From: Bacteroidetes bacterium UBA955
Lineage (GTDB): Bacteria > Bacteroidota > Bacteroidia > NS11-12g > UBA955
Reading direction: 5' to 3'
NCBI GenBank assembly: GCA_002293105.1
Contig: DBCP01000147.1
Span: 1,174-9,898, forward strand
DNA: 8,725 nucleotides
This document shows positions 1 to 7,087 of this stretch, piece by piece. The notes beneath the pieces are model-generated. The model was not told the origin of the DNA. It did not search any database and saw nothing but the letters and a program-made list of their open reading frames with translations. The first letter of the stretch is position 1; the number at the start of each line of letters is the position of its first letter. The position numbers and the translations under genes were made by a program.

Positions 1-3000
1 ACAACAATTGGCGTTGCGATACAGATTGAAGAATAAGTACCTACCACTACACCAATCAACAAGGCCAGCGAGAAGCCTTTCAAGGCATCACCACCGAACA
101 AGAAGAGAATCAATACTACCACGAATACAGTGGCTGAAGTAATGATGGTACGAGATAAGGTATTATTGATCGCCAAGTTGATCAAGCGAGTGTCTGAACG
201 CTCACCTTTGTTGTTGGTCAAGAATTCACGAATACGGTCAAATACAATTACCGTATCGTTGATTGAGTAACCCAACAAGGTCAACAATGCCGCAATCAAA
301 TGTTGGTCAAAATCCGTTGGGAAAGGAACAACACCATCCAAGATGGCAAACATCGACAACACAACCAAAACGTCGTGAATCAATGCAATTGTAGCACCCA
401 TACCATAAGCCACACTGCGGAAACGGAAGACAATGTATAAGAAGATACCAACCACAGTAAGAATTACCAAAAAGGCACTCTTATCGCGGGTACTGGTTGC
501 AATCGCTGCACCTACTTTGGATGTAGACAATACTGGATCTTCTCCGGTCATCTCAAAACCTTTCAAAGCATCCAATACATCAGCGCGAACAGAATCTCTC
601 GCTGCTTGTCCTTCTGCATCAATCATGTAAGTAGTTACTATTCTGAACTGACCCTTGCTTCCGAAAGTTTTCACTTCGTTGCTAGACTCTTTCAAATTGT
701 TATCCAAAGCCGTCTTAATGGCTTCAGTTTGATAGTTTTTGTCAGCATCGAACTGAATCACATAAGAATGCCCACCCTTGAAGTCAATACCGGTACTAAT
801 TCCACCCTTCATAACGAAGGCAGCGATACCCGCAACGATAACCAAAGCTGAAATCATGTAGTACTTTTTACGGTTACCCACGAAGTCAATATTTGAATTC
901 TTCATGAAACCTTTGTTCCAAGGAGCATCAAATTTGATTTCCAACCCTTTGTCGGCACGACGGTCTAACAACAAACGAGTGATAAACAATGCTGTGAACA
1001 TTGAACTGAAAATACCAATCACAAGGATCACTGCGAAACCGTAAGCTGGTCCTGCACCGGCGAAGGTCAAAATGAAACCTGCCAACAATGTGGTAATGTT
1101 TGAATCGATGATGGCACTCAACGCATGCTTGAAACCATCGGCAATTGCAGTCTTCAAACTCTTACCAATTTCCAATTCGTCTTTAATACGCTCATAAATC
1201 AGTACGTTGGCATCTACCGCCATACCTACTGTCAAGATAATACCAGCCATACCAGGCAAGGTCAATGCCGCACCCAAACTAGCCAATACACCCATAATCA
1301 AGAATACGTTACCCAAAACGGCAACAATTGCCATCCAACCTGCACGGCTGTAGTAAAGAATCATAAATAATATGGTGGCGATAAAACCAAACAGCAAAGA
1401 ATTCAAACCATTGTTGATAGACTCTTGTCCCAAAGAAGCTCCTACTTGCTCACTGGCAACAATCTTGGCAGGCGCAGGCAATTTACCGGCTTTCAACACG
1501 TTCGCCAAGTCATTGGCTTCACGGATATCAAAGTTTCCGGTGATCTGACTGTTACCACCGCTAATTTTCTGGTTAACTACAGGGGCTGAATAAACACGAT
1601 CATCCAACACAACGGCAATGTATTTACCTATGTTACGACCTGTCACTTGAGCCCACTGGGTACCCGCTTTGGCGGTCATTTCCATCGATACTTCCAATTC
1701 ACCTGTTGGTGAAGTATTTACACGGGCATCAGAAATGATGTTCTCTTCTTCTGCAGACAACGCTGCATTTCCATCGCGATCTAATTTCAAGAAATACACG
1801 AAATATTCGTCAGAATTTGCCGCTTCTTTACCATCAGCTTCATAATCACGGGGCTTGGCACTAAAGGCCAATTTCGCACTCTCCAAACGCAATACTGCTG
1901 CGTAACGCTCGTCTTCCATCATTTTGGTCAACATCGCACGATCTGCTTTCTTTACCACAGCAACTGCCGAACCTGGTCCGTCATTGCCGAATGAACGCAA
2001 TATCTTCGCCAAAGGACTTCCATTGGCTTCGTCTTTTTTATCTTTTTTATCTTTGCTGTTCGTGCTCGCCACTTTTGGACTATCCACAGCAACGGGGCCG
2101 TCAGCAGTTGTTGTTGCAGGAGCCACAGCAGGCGCAGTATTTGCAACGACAGGAGCAACAGATGAATCAATGACAGTGCTATCAACCTCTTCTGCTTTTG
2201 GTGCCAAAGGAGCCAATTTGCTCGCCTTGTACAATGCATTCAAAATGCGACTTCCATCTCTGCGCTGGCCATCATTGCCATACACTTCGTAAAATTCCAA
2301 TTTCGCACTCTTTTCAACCAATTCTTCCATACGACGGGGGTTGTCTACACCAGGCAATTCAACGCTGATACGACCGCCGTCAATTTTTTGGATGGTAGGC
2401 TGGGTAACGTTTGATTGGTTGATACGTTTTTCAACCACTTCATATACACGATCCACAGCGCTGCTGGTTTCAGCTCTCAAGAAGTTCACTACTTCTGCTT
2501 CACTGCTATTGGATTGAATTGTGCTTTTATTTCCTTTGATGAACAAGTTGGCCAAATTGCGGTTGGGGTTGTTCTTTTTGAAATTTGCTACGAAGGCATC
2601 AACGAAATCAGAACCTTTATCGCGAACATCCGCATTGGCTTGCTCAATCGCACGGGCCAAATCTTTGTCTTTGGTATCGTTCGACAACACGCGAACAACG
2701 GCACCTTTATCCACTTCAAGGATTACGTTCATACCACCACGCAAATCCAAACCGAGGTTTACTTCGCGCTGCTTACATTCGAAATAAGTGTAGCCCGCCA
2801 AGCCCACGCTGTAAATTTCTTCATTACCGAGGCTGTCGATGTAACGGCGATAGGCCTCTTTGGAGTCGCCTCCTTTATCGGCAACTTTGGCAGCAAACGC
2901 CTTAGCTTCTTTTTCGAATCCTTGGGCTTTCCAAGTAAACGACAATTGGAACACACAGGCTAGCGCCAGTACAATCGAAAATCCTACGATGGTTTTATTG

Positions 3001-3008
3001 GTTTTCAT
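1..3008 (-). CDS. secDF: Fused protein-export membrane protein SecDF (C-terminus cut by window edge)
   Basis: SecDF is an inner-membrane RND-type accessory of the SecYEG translocon that uses the proton gradient to help pull exported proteins into the periplasm. Reading from the ATG at 3008 gives 1002 codons with no stop or frameshift before the left edge; family length suggests only a few to a few tens of residues are missing. An N-terminal membrane helix (about residues 7-23) is followed by LGLDLRGG (85-92), the SecD signature that opens the periplasmic P1 region. The AGKLPAP segment (about 504-510) precedes a helix bundle carrying AVDANVLIYERI (about 597-608, D599). The SecF half starts near residue 700, with STGIDFKGG (D742) and SINDTVIVFDRIRE (D918), then SRTIITS (R953). 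By motif, D599, D918 and R953 match the charged residues implicated in proton coupling in the Thermus protein. An Ala/Pro/Thr/Lys-rich linker (about 266-332) sits in P1. The gene has its own promoter. The SecDF assignment is very secure. Confidence 0.97.
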   Translation of the reverse strand, partial: MKTNKTIVGFSIVLALACVFQLSFTWKAQGFEKEAKAFAAKVADKGGDSKEAYRRYIDSLGNEEIYSVGLAGYTYFECKQREVNLGLDLRGGMNVILEVDKGAVVRVLSNDTKDKDLARAIEQANADVRDKGSDFVDAFVANFKKNNPNRNLANLFIKGNKSTIQSNSSEAEVVNFLRAETSSAVDRVYEVVEKRINQSNVTQPTIQKIDGGRISVELPGVDNPRRMEELVEKSAKLEFYEVYGNDGQRRDGSRILNALYKASKLAPLAPKAEEVDSTVIDSSVAPVVANTAPAVAPATTTADGPVAVDSPKVASTNSKDKKDKKDEANGSPLAKILRSFGNDGPGSAVAVVKKADRAMLTKMMEDERYAAVLRLESAKLAFSAKPRDYEADGKEAANSDEYFVYFLKLDRDGNAALSAEEENIISDARVNTSPTGELEVSMEMTAKAGTQWAQVTGRNIGKYIAVVLDDRVYSAPVVNQKISGGNSQITGNFDIREANDLANVLKAGKLPAPAKIVASEQVGASLGQESINNGLNSLLFGFIATILFMILYYSRAGWMAIVAVLGNVFLIMGVLASLGAALTLPGMAGIILTVGMAVDANVLIYERIKDELEIGKSLKTAIADGFKHALSAIIDSNITTLLAGFILTFAGAGPAYGFAVILVIGIFSSMFTALFITRLLLDRRADKGLEIKFDAPWNKGFMKNSNIDFVGNRKKYYMISALVIVAGIAAFVMKGGISTGIDFKGGHSYVIQFDADKNYQTEAIKTALDNNLKESSNEVKTFGSKGQFRIVTTYMIDAEGQAARDSVRADVLDALKGFEMTGEDPVLSTSKVGAAIATSTRDKSAFLVILTVVGIFLYIVFRFRSVAYGMGATIALIHDVLVVLSMFAILDGVVPFPTDFDQHLIAALLTLLGYSINDTVIVFDRIREFLTNNKGERSDTRLINLAINNTLSRTIITSATVFVVVLILFLFGGDALKGFSLALLIGVVVGTYSSICIATPIV
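2032..2054 (-). repeat. Short A-tract tandem repeat inside secDF
   Basis: On the plus strand the 9-nt unit TCTTTTTTA occurs twice in tandem (2032-2040 and 2041-2049), followed by a partial third copy. On the coding strand this gives two A6 runs separated by GAT and encodes a Lys/Asp run (KDKKDKKDE) at the end of the periplasmic linker. The reading frame continues intact on both sides. Unit length is a multiple of three, so gain or loss of a unit would keep the frame, whereas slippage within an A6 run would not. Confidence 0.6.
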
Positions 3009-3025
3009 CACTATCTATAACTATG

Positions 3026-3054
3026 CAAAAATAAGAACCGCGAAAATAAGCAAA
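3026..3054 (-). promoter_or_regulatory. Bacteroidota-type promoter of secDF
   Basis: Read on the minus strand, TTTG (3054-3051) is followed after exactly 17 nt by TATTTTTG (3033-3026). This matches the Bacteroidota housekeeping consensus of a -33 TTTG and a -7 TAnnTTTG. The -7 element ends 17 nt before the secDF ATG, so the predicted 5' leader is only about 10-14 nt, is A/T-rich and has no Shine-Dalgarno sequence. The site lies in the only intergenic gap of any size in the window (67 bp, 3009-3075) and implies that secDF can be transcribed independently of the upstream glycosyltransferase. The match is seen directly; activity is inferred. Confidence 0.65.
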
Positions 3055-3075
3055 AAATAACAGTTAACTACCTTC

Positions 3076-4209
3076 CTATGAGAAGGCTTGCAATTTTTGC
3101 AACAATAATTTGATTTCTGTCGCTGAATAATCGTTCATGCAGCGAAAATGCCCTTTCGGACAGCCATCAAAACCCAGTTTTGTGCAGGGGTGGCATGATA
3201 AATTTTGGGGCAGTAAATGCAGCACCTTTTCGTTGTTTTTGCCGGCCGCGAACCCCAATCCCGGATGCGTGTTTCCCCAAATGACCAACAATGGTTTCCC
3301 ATAGGCCGCTGCCACATGGCTAAAACCCGTATCTCCGCCAACCACCATATTTGATTGAGCGATGCACCGCGCAGAAGTAGGCAAATCAAACACCCCCACC
3401 CGATCAATTAACTGATCACCAAATTGTTGCAACAAACAACCGGCCAACTCCTTTTCATCGTTCCCACCAATTAACACCCATTTTCGAGCATCACCTAGAA
3501 ACACCTTTTCCCAAACCACTTGCGGAATTTTCTTGGTTGCATAAGTACCACCCAATATAGCCACACCGTAACCATCGCCCAGTCCCAAATCCACGGTTTC
3601 TGTTCCACCCTGAGCATCTAGCCCTTCTGATTCTTCGAGTGATTCGTAACTGGGCAACCCACCCCGGAAATCATCCAATGCAATCATGGATAATTTTTTA
3701 TGCTGCGTTTCTTGCTGCTTGCCATTCTCACGTGAAAACCACTTGGACACACCCACAGGATTCTCTTCACTGAGCGTCCGAAGCAACTCATTCGCAGCCT
3801 CCAAGTAACGCTCTTGTACGTGCGAAACATGAAACCGCGAAGATTTCGTCTTTACAAACAACCACCGTTGAAATCGTTTTTTGTCATACGAGGCAGCAGG
3901 CCAATCCAAATGAAAGGCTCGGGTAGCATCGAAGTACAACAGCTGAGACAATGTATTCAGCGAGCGCCAATTCTTGTGCAAATCCAAAATGCCATCGTAT
4001 TTTTCTGCTTTCAACTTTTCCCGAAGCCCTGGTTCTCCCCAGGTATAAAATTTGTCTACCGCATCACCATTATGTAGTAAATCACCCATGTGAGGTTTCG
4101 TCAACAAGTGAACTTCCACCCCAACCTCAATGCGCATCGCACGCAAAATCGGCGCGGTTAGAACCACATCGCCAATACTGCTCAAACGGATGACCAAGAT
4201 TTTCTTCAT
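3076..4209 (-). CDS. Glycosyltransferase family 9 (heptosyltransferase-like) protein
   Basis: Cytoplasmic GT-B glycosyltransferase of family GT9, whose members add heptose or related sugars to lipopolysaccharide core or other surface glycans; the substrate here is unknown. The ATG at 4209 gives 377 residues and begins MKKILVIRLSSIGDVV, the family's N-terminal Rossmann strand and SxGD motif (residues 1-16). A TTG 57 nt upstream would add 19 unconserved residues and overlap polX, so I reject it. The C-terminal sugar-nucleotide domain carries VVGGDTGFSHVAAAYGKP (289-306; D293, H298). A cysteine set near the end (C339, C342, C350, C357, in the context CHPC...GCPKGHFRCM) resembles the one seen in many GT9 proteins; its role is not known to me. 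About 50 polar residues (161-211) separate the two domains, more than I expect for the family. The gene starts 25 bp after polX, so it is probably co-transcribed with it. Family assignment is secure; heptose specificity is not. Confidence 0.9.
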   Translation of the reverse strand: MKKILVIRLSSIGDVVLTAPILRAMRIEVGVEVHLLTKPHMGDLLHNGDAVDKFYTWGEPGLREKLKAEKYDGILDLHKNWRSLNTLSQLLYFDATRAFHLDWPAASYDKKRFQRWLFVKTKSSRFHVSHVQERYLEAANELLRTLSEENPVGVSKWFSRENGKQQETQHKKLSMIALDDFRGGLPSYESLEESEGLDAQGGTETVDLGLGDGYGVAILGGTYATKKIPQVVWEKVFLGDARKWVLIGGNDEKELAGCLLQQFGDQLIDRVGVFDLPTSARCIAQSNMVVGGDTGFSHVAAAYGKPLLVIWGNTHPGLGFAAGKNNEKVLHLLPQNLSCHPCTKLGFDGCPKGHFRCMNDYSATEIKLLLQKLQAFS

Positions 4210-4234
4210 GTTGCAATTCGCGCGCAGAGCGACA

Positions 4235-5914
4235 TCATTTTTTCCGCTTCGCAAGATAGTTCTCAAACTCTACCAAATTCAATGCATTGAGCGTGAGCGA
4301 TTTCTGCAGTCCACCTTTTTGTCCACTCAATACCCCAAAATGCATATCCCAATAGCCCATTTTTTCGTGGGCATCTGGGTTCACTGACACCATCACTCCT
4401 TTTTCCATGGCGTAATCGATGTATCGCCAATCGATATCGAGTCTGTAAGGATTTGCATTCAACTCAATGGCCACGCCGTTGGCGGCGCAAGCATCAATGA
4501 TTTTGTGGTGATCTAGCGGATATCCCTCGCGCATCAGCAGCAATCGCCCTGTTGGATGTCCCAATAGGGTTGTATATGGATTTTCGATGGCGGCTAACAG
4601 TCGTTGCATGGCTTTTTCTTCTGTCATACCCAGGTTACTGTGAACCGAGGCGACAACCAAATCAAACTGACTTAATATTTCCGGCTCGTAATCGAGATCG
4701 CCATTGCTCAAAATATCGCTTTCAATGCCCTTGAAAATCTTGAAAGGCCAAAGCTGTTGATTGAGGGTCTCGATCTCTTCAAATTGCTGCAGCACGCGTT
4801 CGACTTGAAGGCCGCGGGCATATCCAGCTGTTTTGGAGTGGTCGCAAATAGCGAGGTACTCCATACCCATTTCCATGGCGTACAAGGCCATTTCTTCCAC
4901 CGAATTGAGTCCGTCAGAATACGTTGTGTGGTTGTGCAGTACCCCTTTTAGGTCGGCGAATTGGATCAAATCAGATTCTGCAACGGGGCGATCAAATTCG
5001 CGATGTCCTTCGCGGCGGCTGGGCACCACATAAGGCAACCCTTTGGCGGCATAGGTATCACGCTCGTTCCCCTGCCAATCTGCGGACTGATAATTCATTT
5101 TTTCTAGGTGCCCATCCGCCGCGCCCAACGCAAACAATTCGCGCTCGAAATCGGCAAACGGCACCACTTGTATATCCATCACAAATCCCTGTTCGTGTTT
5201 CCACAATCCCGACGATTCATGATAATGCCATGCCTGCAAATCCTCGCCGCCTTCGGCGGCGACCTCTGCCCACTCACCTTCTCCCATCCCACTGAATTCC
5301 ATGGCTGTGGTGAGCAACGACAACCGTTCGATCACATCGCTCTTTCGATAATATTCACCCGTAAAAACGTGTTTCTCATCGCCAAAAACCAAATTCAATG
5401 CCTTTACAAAGGACTCCGCATAAGGCATCACCCTGGCCAAATGAAACTTACCACGCGCCGCAAACGAAAATGAAATTGCATCCAAAATCGACTGCTGCGT
5501 CTTATACCCAAACCCACTCACCTCCACCAATCGATTCTGTCGGCAAGCGTCAAACAACTCCTCCACCGTATCAATCCCCAAATCCTGCCAGATCATTCTC
5601 ACCTTTTTCGGACCCAATCCCTTCACCCCCAACATCGCAATCAAACCACCGGGCGTCACCGACAACAAACCCTCCAACGCCTGAAACCGACGTGTTTCAG
5701 CATATTCAACAATGGCTTTCGCCACCGATTTCCCCACGCCTGGAATCAACAACAGTTGCGATTCTTGCAAATCAGAAAGTGGCTCTTTGATTTTTCGCAA
5801 ATTAAAAGCCCCAGAAGCAAACGCCTTGTACTTAAACGGATTCTCCTCGTGCAACTCCGCCAAGCTGGCATACAACTGCAGCGCCTTTACAATTTCGTGG
5901 TTATCAACGGCCAT
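4235..5914 (-). CDS. polX: PolX-type HhH/PHP protein with degenerate polymerase palm
   Basis: Bacterial family X DNA polymerase architecture: 559 residues from the ATG at 5914, normal for PolX. Helix-hairpin-helix DNA-binding segments are visible at 55-71 (LLLIPGVGKSVAKAIVEY), 93-114 (AMLGVKGLGPKKVRMIW) and 131-147. The palm follows (about 155-290). The PHP phosphoesterase domain (about 322-559) shows HNH (327-329), D334, DHS (358-360), E398, VHS (424-426), GHPTGR (452-457), NANP (486-489) and NPDAH (512-516), a full metal-binding set. In PolX proteins PHP gives 3'-5' exonuclease and AP-endonuclease activity in base-excision repair. The palm looks inactive: where Pol beta has GSFRRG...DMD, this protein reads GEYYRKSDVIERLS (186-199), so the two aspartates are R197 and S199; only the third (D247) remains. 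I therefore infer a DNA-binding PHP nuclease rather than a polymerase. It lies 26 bp after the oxidoreductase gene and 25 bp before GT9. Confidence 0.92.
   Translation of the reverse strand: MAVDNHEIVKALQLYASLAELHEENPFKYKAFASGAFNLRKIKEPLSDLQESQLLLIPGVGKSVAKAIVEYAETRRFQALEGLLSVTPGGLIAMLGVKGLGPKKVRMIWQDLGIDTVEELFDACRQNRLVEVSGFGYKTQQSILDAISFSFAARGKFHLARVMPYAESFVKALNLVFGDEKHVFTGEYYRKSDVIERLSLLTTAMEFSGMGEGEWAEVAAEGGEDLQAWHYHESSGLWKHEQGFVMDIQVVPFADFERELFALGAADGHLEKMNYQSADWQGNERDTYAAKGLPYVVPSRREGHREFDRPVAESDLIQFADLKGVLHNHTTYSDGLNSVEEMALYAMEMGMEYLAICDHSKTAGYARGLQVERVLQQFEEIETLNQQLWPFKIFKGIESDILSNGDLDYEPEILSQFDLVVASVHSNLGMTEEKAMQRLLAAIENPYTTLLGHPTGRLLLMREGYPLDHHKIIDACAANGVAIELNANPYRLDIDWRYIDYAMEKGVMVSVNPDAHEKMGYWDMHFGVLSGQKGGLQKSLTLNALNLVEFENYLAKRKK
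5244..5262. repeat. GC-rich perfect hairpin within polX
   Basis: TCGCCGCC (5244-5251), the 3-nt loop TTC, then GGCGGCGA (5255-5262): an inverted repeat with 8-bp perfect arms. In the mRNA it would form a stable stem closed by a GAA loop. It encodes the VAAEGGE stretch (about residues 218-224) in the degenerate palm region of PolX. No T-run follows on the coding strand, so it is not an intrinsic terminator. It may be only a by-product of Ala/Gly codons. Confidence 0.5.
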
Positions 5915-5940
5915 AGTATTTCAAATCAATAGCAAAGAAA

Positions 5941-7077
5941 TCAAATTCCCTCATCACCCCGTATCACCCGTACAACTTCCTCGGCCACCCAGGAACTCAA
6001 CGCCACGCCCATACCGCCCATTCTCACCGCCAAACACACCCGATCGCTGTGCCAACCAATGATGGGATTTCGGTTGTTGTCCATCCCCATAATGCCGGAC
6101 CACCCATACTCGAAATTTACGATTTTCCCGGGCATCACCACCGTCTCCACGTAGTGTTTCAAGTGATCCTCAAACGCCGCTGTCACCTCCATCTCCGTGG
6201 TCTCCTCACCCTGAAAATCCAAATTTCGCGCACCACCAATCAATACGCGATCGCCAAGCGAACGAAAATAAATATATCCCTTATCGGCATGAAAAATTCC
6301 CTTAAAAGGCAATGCTCCCAATGACTCTGTTACGAAAACCTGTCCCCTCGCTGGCGCCACCGGTACCCCTGGCAGCAAACTTTTGGTGAATCCATTGGTG
6401 CATACCAACAAACGCTCCGACCGAATAACCAGGCCGTTTTCCATGCGAACTTGCACCCCTTGCGCATCCTCCAACCAGTCTATCACCCGCATACCTTCAT
6501 AAATTTCCACCCCCACAGCGATGGCATCCATCCGCACCGCGCGATACAACAAATGGGTCTGTATACCCCCTTCTGCCGGCGCCATAACACCCTTTCCATA
6601 AATATGCATGCCCAAGTGCGATGTTCCACAAGCGGTGAACGCCCCATCGCCTTGAATCGATTTCAACAATTCATTCAAGTAGCCCAAAGACCCCAACACG
6701 CGTTCGGCCTCGTCCGCTTCTCCCGCAACAAACACTTCCATCCCGCCCGTGGCCTCAAAGCCCAATCGCTCCGCTCCATACCGATTCATCAACCGCTGAA
6801 TACCCTGAAAACGCTTGTCGTAGAGCATCACAGCCTCCGATTCGGATGTCCGATCGATCTCATCCAACATCTCCCCAGCACTACCAAAACAAACAAAACC
6901 GGCATTGCGCAAACTCGCCGCACCACCCATCGCATGGACATCCACCACCAACACCCGCTGATGCGGATAGGTTTCTTTGATTCTCCGGGCCGATTGTAAA
7001 CCAACCAACCCCGCCCCGACAACAACCCAATCCACGCTATCCAAGCACTGTTGCTCCCAATAGCTGAAGGTTGTCAT
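5941..7077 (-). CDS. FAD-dependent oxidoreductase of the D-amino acid oxidase (DAO) family
   Basis: Soluble flavoprotein of the DAO/DadA superfamily, which oxidises primary or secondary amines such as amino acids, glycine derivatives or glutamylated polyamines. The dinucleotide-binding fold opens with VVVGAGLVGL (GxGxxG at residues 21-26 from the ATG), followed by the acidic residue ending strand 2 (VLVVD, D46) and GGAASLRNAGF (51-61), the region that in this family lies against the flavin. Later segments are APARGQVFVTES (about 242-253), IGGARN (280-285) and RMGGMGVALSS (352-362), the C-terminal FAD-binding glycines. At 378 residues it has normal family length and no signal peptide. I chose the ATG at 7077 over a TTG two codons upstream. 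It begins 10 bp after the purL stop, with no promoter or Shine-Dalgarno visible, so it is probably read from the purL transcript. The sequence does not reveal the substrate; glycine oxidase, D-amino acid dehydrogenase or a PuuB-like role are all possible. Coding-strand composition is strongly G-over-C, unlike purL. Confidence 0.9.
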   Translation of the reverse strand: MTTFSYWEQQCLDSVDWVVVGAGLVGLQSARRIKETYPHQRVLVVDVHAMGGAASLRNAGFVCFGSAGEMLDEIDRTSESEAVMLYDKRFQGIQRLMNRYGAERLGFEATGGMEVFVAGEADEAERVLGSLGYLNELLKSIQGDGAFTACGTSHLGMHIYGKGVMAPAEGGIQTHLLYRAVRMDAIAVGVEIYEGMRVIDWLEDAQGVQVRMENGLVIRSERLLVCTNGFTKSLLPGVPVAPARGQVFVTESLGALPFKGIFHADKGYIYFRSLGDRVLIGGARNLDFQGEETTEMEVTAAFEDHLKHYVETVVMPGKIVNFEYGWSGIMGMDNNRNPIIGWHSDRVCLAVRMGGMGVALSSWVAEEVVRVIRGDEGI

Positions 7078-7087
7078 GGCCAAAAAA

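Noticed and set aside
2415..2963. 182-codon plus-strand frame antisense to secDF
   Set aside because: The minus-strand SecDF frame is continuous with conserved motifs throughout; the opposite frame has no recognisable content.
2955..3008. Lipoprotein-like ALAC at residues 15-18 of SecDF
   Set aside because: The -3 residue is Ala rather than the usual Leu, and this helix is the retained first membrane span in SecDF proteins, so lipidation and cleavage are unlikely.
3052..3086. Possible terminator after the GT9 gene
   Set aside because: A 5-bp stem (3071-3075 with 3082-3086) overlaps the stop codon, but the T-run on the minus strand lies about 13 nt downstream, too far for a standard intrinsic terminator, and the stem is short.
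4210..4266. Extended start (TTG at 4266) for the GT9 gene
   Set aside because: It would add 19 residues with no family similarity and overlap the polX end by 32 bp; the ATG at 4209 begins exactly at the conserved first beta strand.
5915..5945. Possible promoter before polX
   Set aside because: TTGATTTG resembles the -7 box, but the nearest upstream TTTG is only 12 nt away, too close for the 17-19 nt spacing.
6451..6999. 182-codon plus-strand frame antisense to the oxidoreductase
   Set aside because: Rich in His, Pro and Arg as expected from the complement of a G-rich coding strand; no family signature and no regulatory signals.
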